DNA of 64,000 nt from Stagnihabitans lacustris (lineage in GTDB: Bacteria > Pseudomonadota > Alphaproteobacteria > Rhodobacterales > Rhodobacteraceae). The notes below the pieces were generated by a model. That model was not told the origin of the DNA. It saw nothing but the letters and a program-made list of their open reading frames with translations, and made no database searches. This document shows positions 62,013 to 64,000 of the stretch, piece by piece. Numbering within the stretch: position 1 is the stretch's first letter; each line of letters starts with the position of its first letter. The stretch spans positions 24,134 through 88,133 of the forward strand of contig NZ_JAPDGS010000010.1 in NCBI RefSeq assembly GCF_025950525.1, in the 5' to 3' direction. A program made the position numbers and the translations under genes.

Positions 62013-62929
62013 CCCAGCTCGGCCCGCGCCTTTCCGATGTCCAGCGTGAAGTCCTTGCCGATCAGCCGCAGCATCTGGCGGGTGATCGGCGGCTCACCCC
62101 GTAGCCGCAGGGCGCGCCAGACGACCCCCATCGCCCCCGCCATAACCCAAGCCACCCCAAAGGGCACCGAGCGGTCGCGGGCCTCGACCCCGCGCGCCGC
62201 CAAAAGCCGCGCGAGAAAGGCCTTCAGCGTCGTTTCCTGCTCGTCCGAGACGAAATAGGCCCCCTGCCCGCGATCCGCCGCCAGGATCAGCGCATGGCAC
62301 AGGTTGTCGACATGACAGGTCGAGAGCCTTTGCCGCCCGCCGTCTACCCATTGGAACTGCCCCGCCTTGACCGTTTCGACCATCTGATCCAGCGCCGGCA
62401 TATCCGGGCCCCAGATGAAGGGCGGCCGGATCGCCACGGTCGAGACGCCCTTGGCCGCCAAAAGCACCGCCTCGGCCCGGGCTTTGGAGGCCGCATAGGG
62501 CGCAAAGCCCATTTGATGCAGGGCCAGCCCCTCATGCGCCCCGGTCATGTCCTGGGGCGCGCCCATCACCACCGCGGCCGCGCTGACATAGACCACACGC
62601 CGCACCCGCGCCCGGGCCGCCGCCGTCACGACATGGCGCGTGCCCTCGACATTCATCGCATCAAAGACCCGCCGCGGCCCCCAGAGTTTGAAATGTGCCG
62701 CCAGGTGAAAGACCGTATCGACGCCCGCCATCGCCCGCTCCAGCGCCTGGGGGTCGTTCAGATCGGCCTTGTGCGCCGTGGCCCCAAGCGCCTCGACCGT
62801 GTCGCGCGAGGCATCAGAGCGGGCGATGGCGCGGACCTGCCAGCCTTGGGCCAAAAGGCGCGGGATCAGGTGGCTGCCGACAAAGCCAGAGCCTCCGGTG
62901 ACAAGGGCTGTGCGTTGGATTTGGGTCAT
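61892..62929 (-). CDS. NAD-dependent epimerase/3-beta-HSD-type SDR
   Basis: A 345-residue extended SDR. The NAD(P)-binding motif is ALVTGGSGFVGSHL. The catalytic triad region is VVYVSAAAVVMG and YAASKAR (Tyr-x-x-x-Lys). It probably reduces or epimerises a small aldehyde, ketone or sugar-like compound. The start at 62929 lies directly before MTQIQRTALVTGGSGF. It is convergent with the MFS gene, overlapping its end by 121 bp. It is divergent from the second TetR gene, which may repress it. Confidence 0.9.
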   Translation of the reverse strand: MTQIQRTALVTGGSGFVGSHLIPRLLAQGWQVRAIARSDASRDTVEALGATAHKADLNDPQALERAMAGVDTVFHLAAHFKLWGPRRVFDAMNVEGTRHVVTAAARARVRRVVYVSAAAVVMGAPQDMTGAHEGLALHQMGFAPYAASKARAEAVLLAAKGVSTVAIRPPFIWGPDMPALDQMVETVKAGQFQWVDGGRQRLSTCHVDNLCHALILAADRGQGAYFVSDEQETTLKAFLARLLAARGVEARDRSVPFGVAWVMAGAMGVVWRALRLRGEPPITRQMLRLIGKDFTLDIGKARAELGYRAQITPEAGFAAMGKGVSRGVKASITAATAAMASKGRS

Positions 62930-63044
62930 GATGTCCTCGGGGTTGCGATGGGAGGATGCATCGCAGGCCGCGCGGACAAACACAATACAAAATATGAAAT
63001 CTGTTACATGTTGCTTAAACCCGGCGCTTGCGGTAAGCCGTGCC

Positions 63045-63623
63045 ATGGACAGCCAACGCGACCGCATCCTGGACAATGCCCAGGGCCTGATCCGCCGCTT
63101 TGGCGGGGCCAAGACCAATGTCGTCGACATCGCCCAGGCGATGGGCCTGTCACATTCCGCGATCTATCGGCACTTCCGCTCCAAGGCCGAGATCTTCGAC
63201 AGCCTCGCCGCCCGCGCGATGGCCGAAGAAACCGCCCTCGCGCAGACCTATGCTTCTGCCGACGCTCCGGCGGGCGAGCGGATTTTGGGGCTCATGCTGG
63301 CCTTGCACCGCTCCAAACGCGAGAAGTTCGCGGGCGATACCGAGATGCACGCGCTGTACCGCCGCATCGTCGAGGATCGGCCGGATCTGGTGCGGGACTA
63401 TGCCGCCCGGATCACCGCGATCTTGCGCGCGATCCTTGGCGATGGCGTGGCGCGGGGAGAGTTCGCGATTGCAGACCTTGATGCCGCGGCAGGCGTTCTG
63501 CGCGACGCCTTCACCGCCTTCGTCCACCCCGCCCATGTCGAACTTGCCGCCAAGGCCGGGCTGGATCTTGAACCCGGCCTGATCCAGATGGCCCGGGTCC
63601 TGCTGCGGGGCCTTTCGGCCTGA
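63045..63623 (+). CDS. TetR-family transcriptional regulator
   Basis: A 192-residue protein: helix-turn-helix in VVDIAQAMGLSHSAIYRHFR and a helical ligand domain. The start at 63045 (MDSQRDRILDNAQGLIRRFG) gives the usual N-terminus. It is divergent from the SDR gene with 115 bp between starts, so it probably controls that gene and itself. Ligand unknown. Confidence 0.9.
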   Translation: MDSQRDRILDNAQGLIRRFGGAKTNVVDIAQAMGLSHSAIYRHFRSKAEIFDSLAARAMAEETALAQTYASADAPAGERILGLMLALHRSKREKFAGDTEMHALYRRIVEDRPDLVRDYAARITAILRAILGDGVARGEFAIADLDAAAGVLRDAFTAFVHPAHVELAAKAGLDLEPGLIQMARVLLRGLSA

Positions 63624-63964
63624 ACGCCAAGGTCTCTGGACTTGGCAAGCGCCAGGCCGGGCGGTCATGACGCAAAAAGCCATTGACCCAGAGCCGGCAG
63701 CTCGTGCCGCAACACCTCCAAAAGACTGACTGCCCCCATTGTCTGCCGACCCTCGCCCCTTGGACCCGGCACGTCAGCAAACCCGGCGAGAGAAAGCCGC
63801 CCGGAGGCTCCTGACAGGAACGCGAAGTCGACCAAAAGCGACGTTGCGCAAGGGACGGTCAAGAGCGCGATGACGCCTGCTTTTGACCCAAATCCTTCTC
63901 GAAAATGGCAAAGGCGCAGTTATCCCGGTAACCCCCCATTCTTAACGGGGTGCATCCGTAGAAC
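63624..63964. other. Intergenic stretch without a supported gene
   Basis: A 65-codon minus-strand frame (63665-63862) starting with TTG has no ribosome-binding site and I do not accept it. Near 63917-63950 the sequence turns AT-richer with short inverted motifs (GGTAACC; CCCC with GGGG), as might border a mobile element. Confidence 0.4.
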
Positions 63965-64000
63965 TCACGCGGCCGTCTTCAGTTTCTGGGCGGGTGTGAT
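63965..64000 (-). mobile_element. Possible C-terminal end of a transposase (cut by window)
   Basis: The minus strand enters the window as ITPAQKLKTAA followed by TGA, which resembles the end of integrase-type transposases. Only eleven codons are visible, so the call is weak. An insertion sequence beginning beyond the window is plausible. Confidence 0.3.

Noticed and set aside
63665..63862. 65-codon minus-strand frame near the right end
   Set aside because: TTG start, no ribosome-binding site, and no recognisable content.

Overview
GC-rich alphaproteobacterial DNA, most likely from a Rhodobacterales (Rhodobacteraceae/Paracoccaceae) plasmid, megaplasmid or chromid. The basis is a complete repABC replication/partition operon (27688-31138) with its antisense RNA, HfaA/HfaB-type adhesin-anchor genes, and the general family content. 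The window carries no rRNA, tRNA or CRISPR array that I can see. Relics are frequent: an ABC-2 permease with an amber stop, a decayed parA, a decayed ParB-like gene, a RecQ-UvrD fusion broken by at least four frameshifts, an HxlR relic and a cas3 relic.

Layout. 1-7206: the end of an ABC-2 permease, then a GbsR/MarR-like repressor divergent from an RND efflux pair across a perfect inverted-repeat operator, then an exported PHB-depolymerase-like esterase. 7681-8420: the remains of an older parA. 8757-15521: a minus-strand surface-adhesion block (OmpA-like protein, lipoprotein, HfaA-like protein, CsgG/HfaB-like secretion lipoprotein, three tandem exported paralogues). 15649-26837: a dense phosphorelay island with two hybrid histidine kinases ending in Hpt domains, four NarL/LuxR response regulators, two atypical receivers, a periplasmic molybdopterin-oxidoreductase-like protein and a periplasmic peptidoglycan-binding protein. 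27543-31155: the replicon core. 31259-37115: ParB-like and RecQ-UvrD pseudogenes around a small XRE gene.

37492-47715: a creatinine/creatine utilisation locus. It holds a PotABCD-type ABC importer, creatinase, creatininase, LysR and GlxA/AraC regulators, a second creatinase-like protein that has lost two catalytic residues, and a UPF0126 (TRIC-like) transporter of a family linked to glycine transport. The expected route is creatinine to creatine to sarcosine plus urea. No sarcosine oxidase or urease lies in the window.

48207-55094: a small secreted protein, an EamA exporter, a BTAD/TPR regulator, an unknown 136-residue protein, a YcaO-domain enzyme and an animal-type haem peroxidase. The YcaO-peroxidase pair under an apparent dedicated activator is my best candidate for an undescribed biosynthetic or modification system. 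55192-59157: relics plus an intact-looking hipBA toxin-antitoxin pair. 59409-63623: a NemR-like TetR regulator with matching operator sites, a DJ-1/PfpI protein, an MFS transporter, an SDR dehydrogenase and a second TetR regulator. The window ends in what may be the tail of a transposase.
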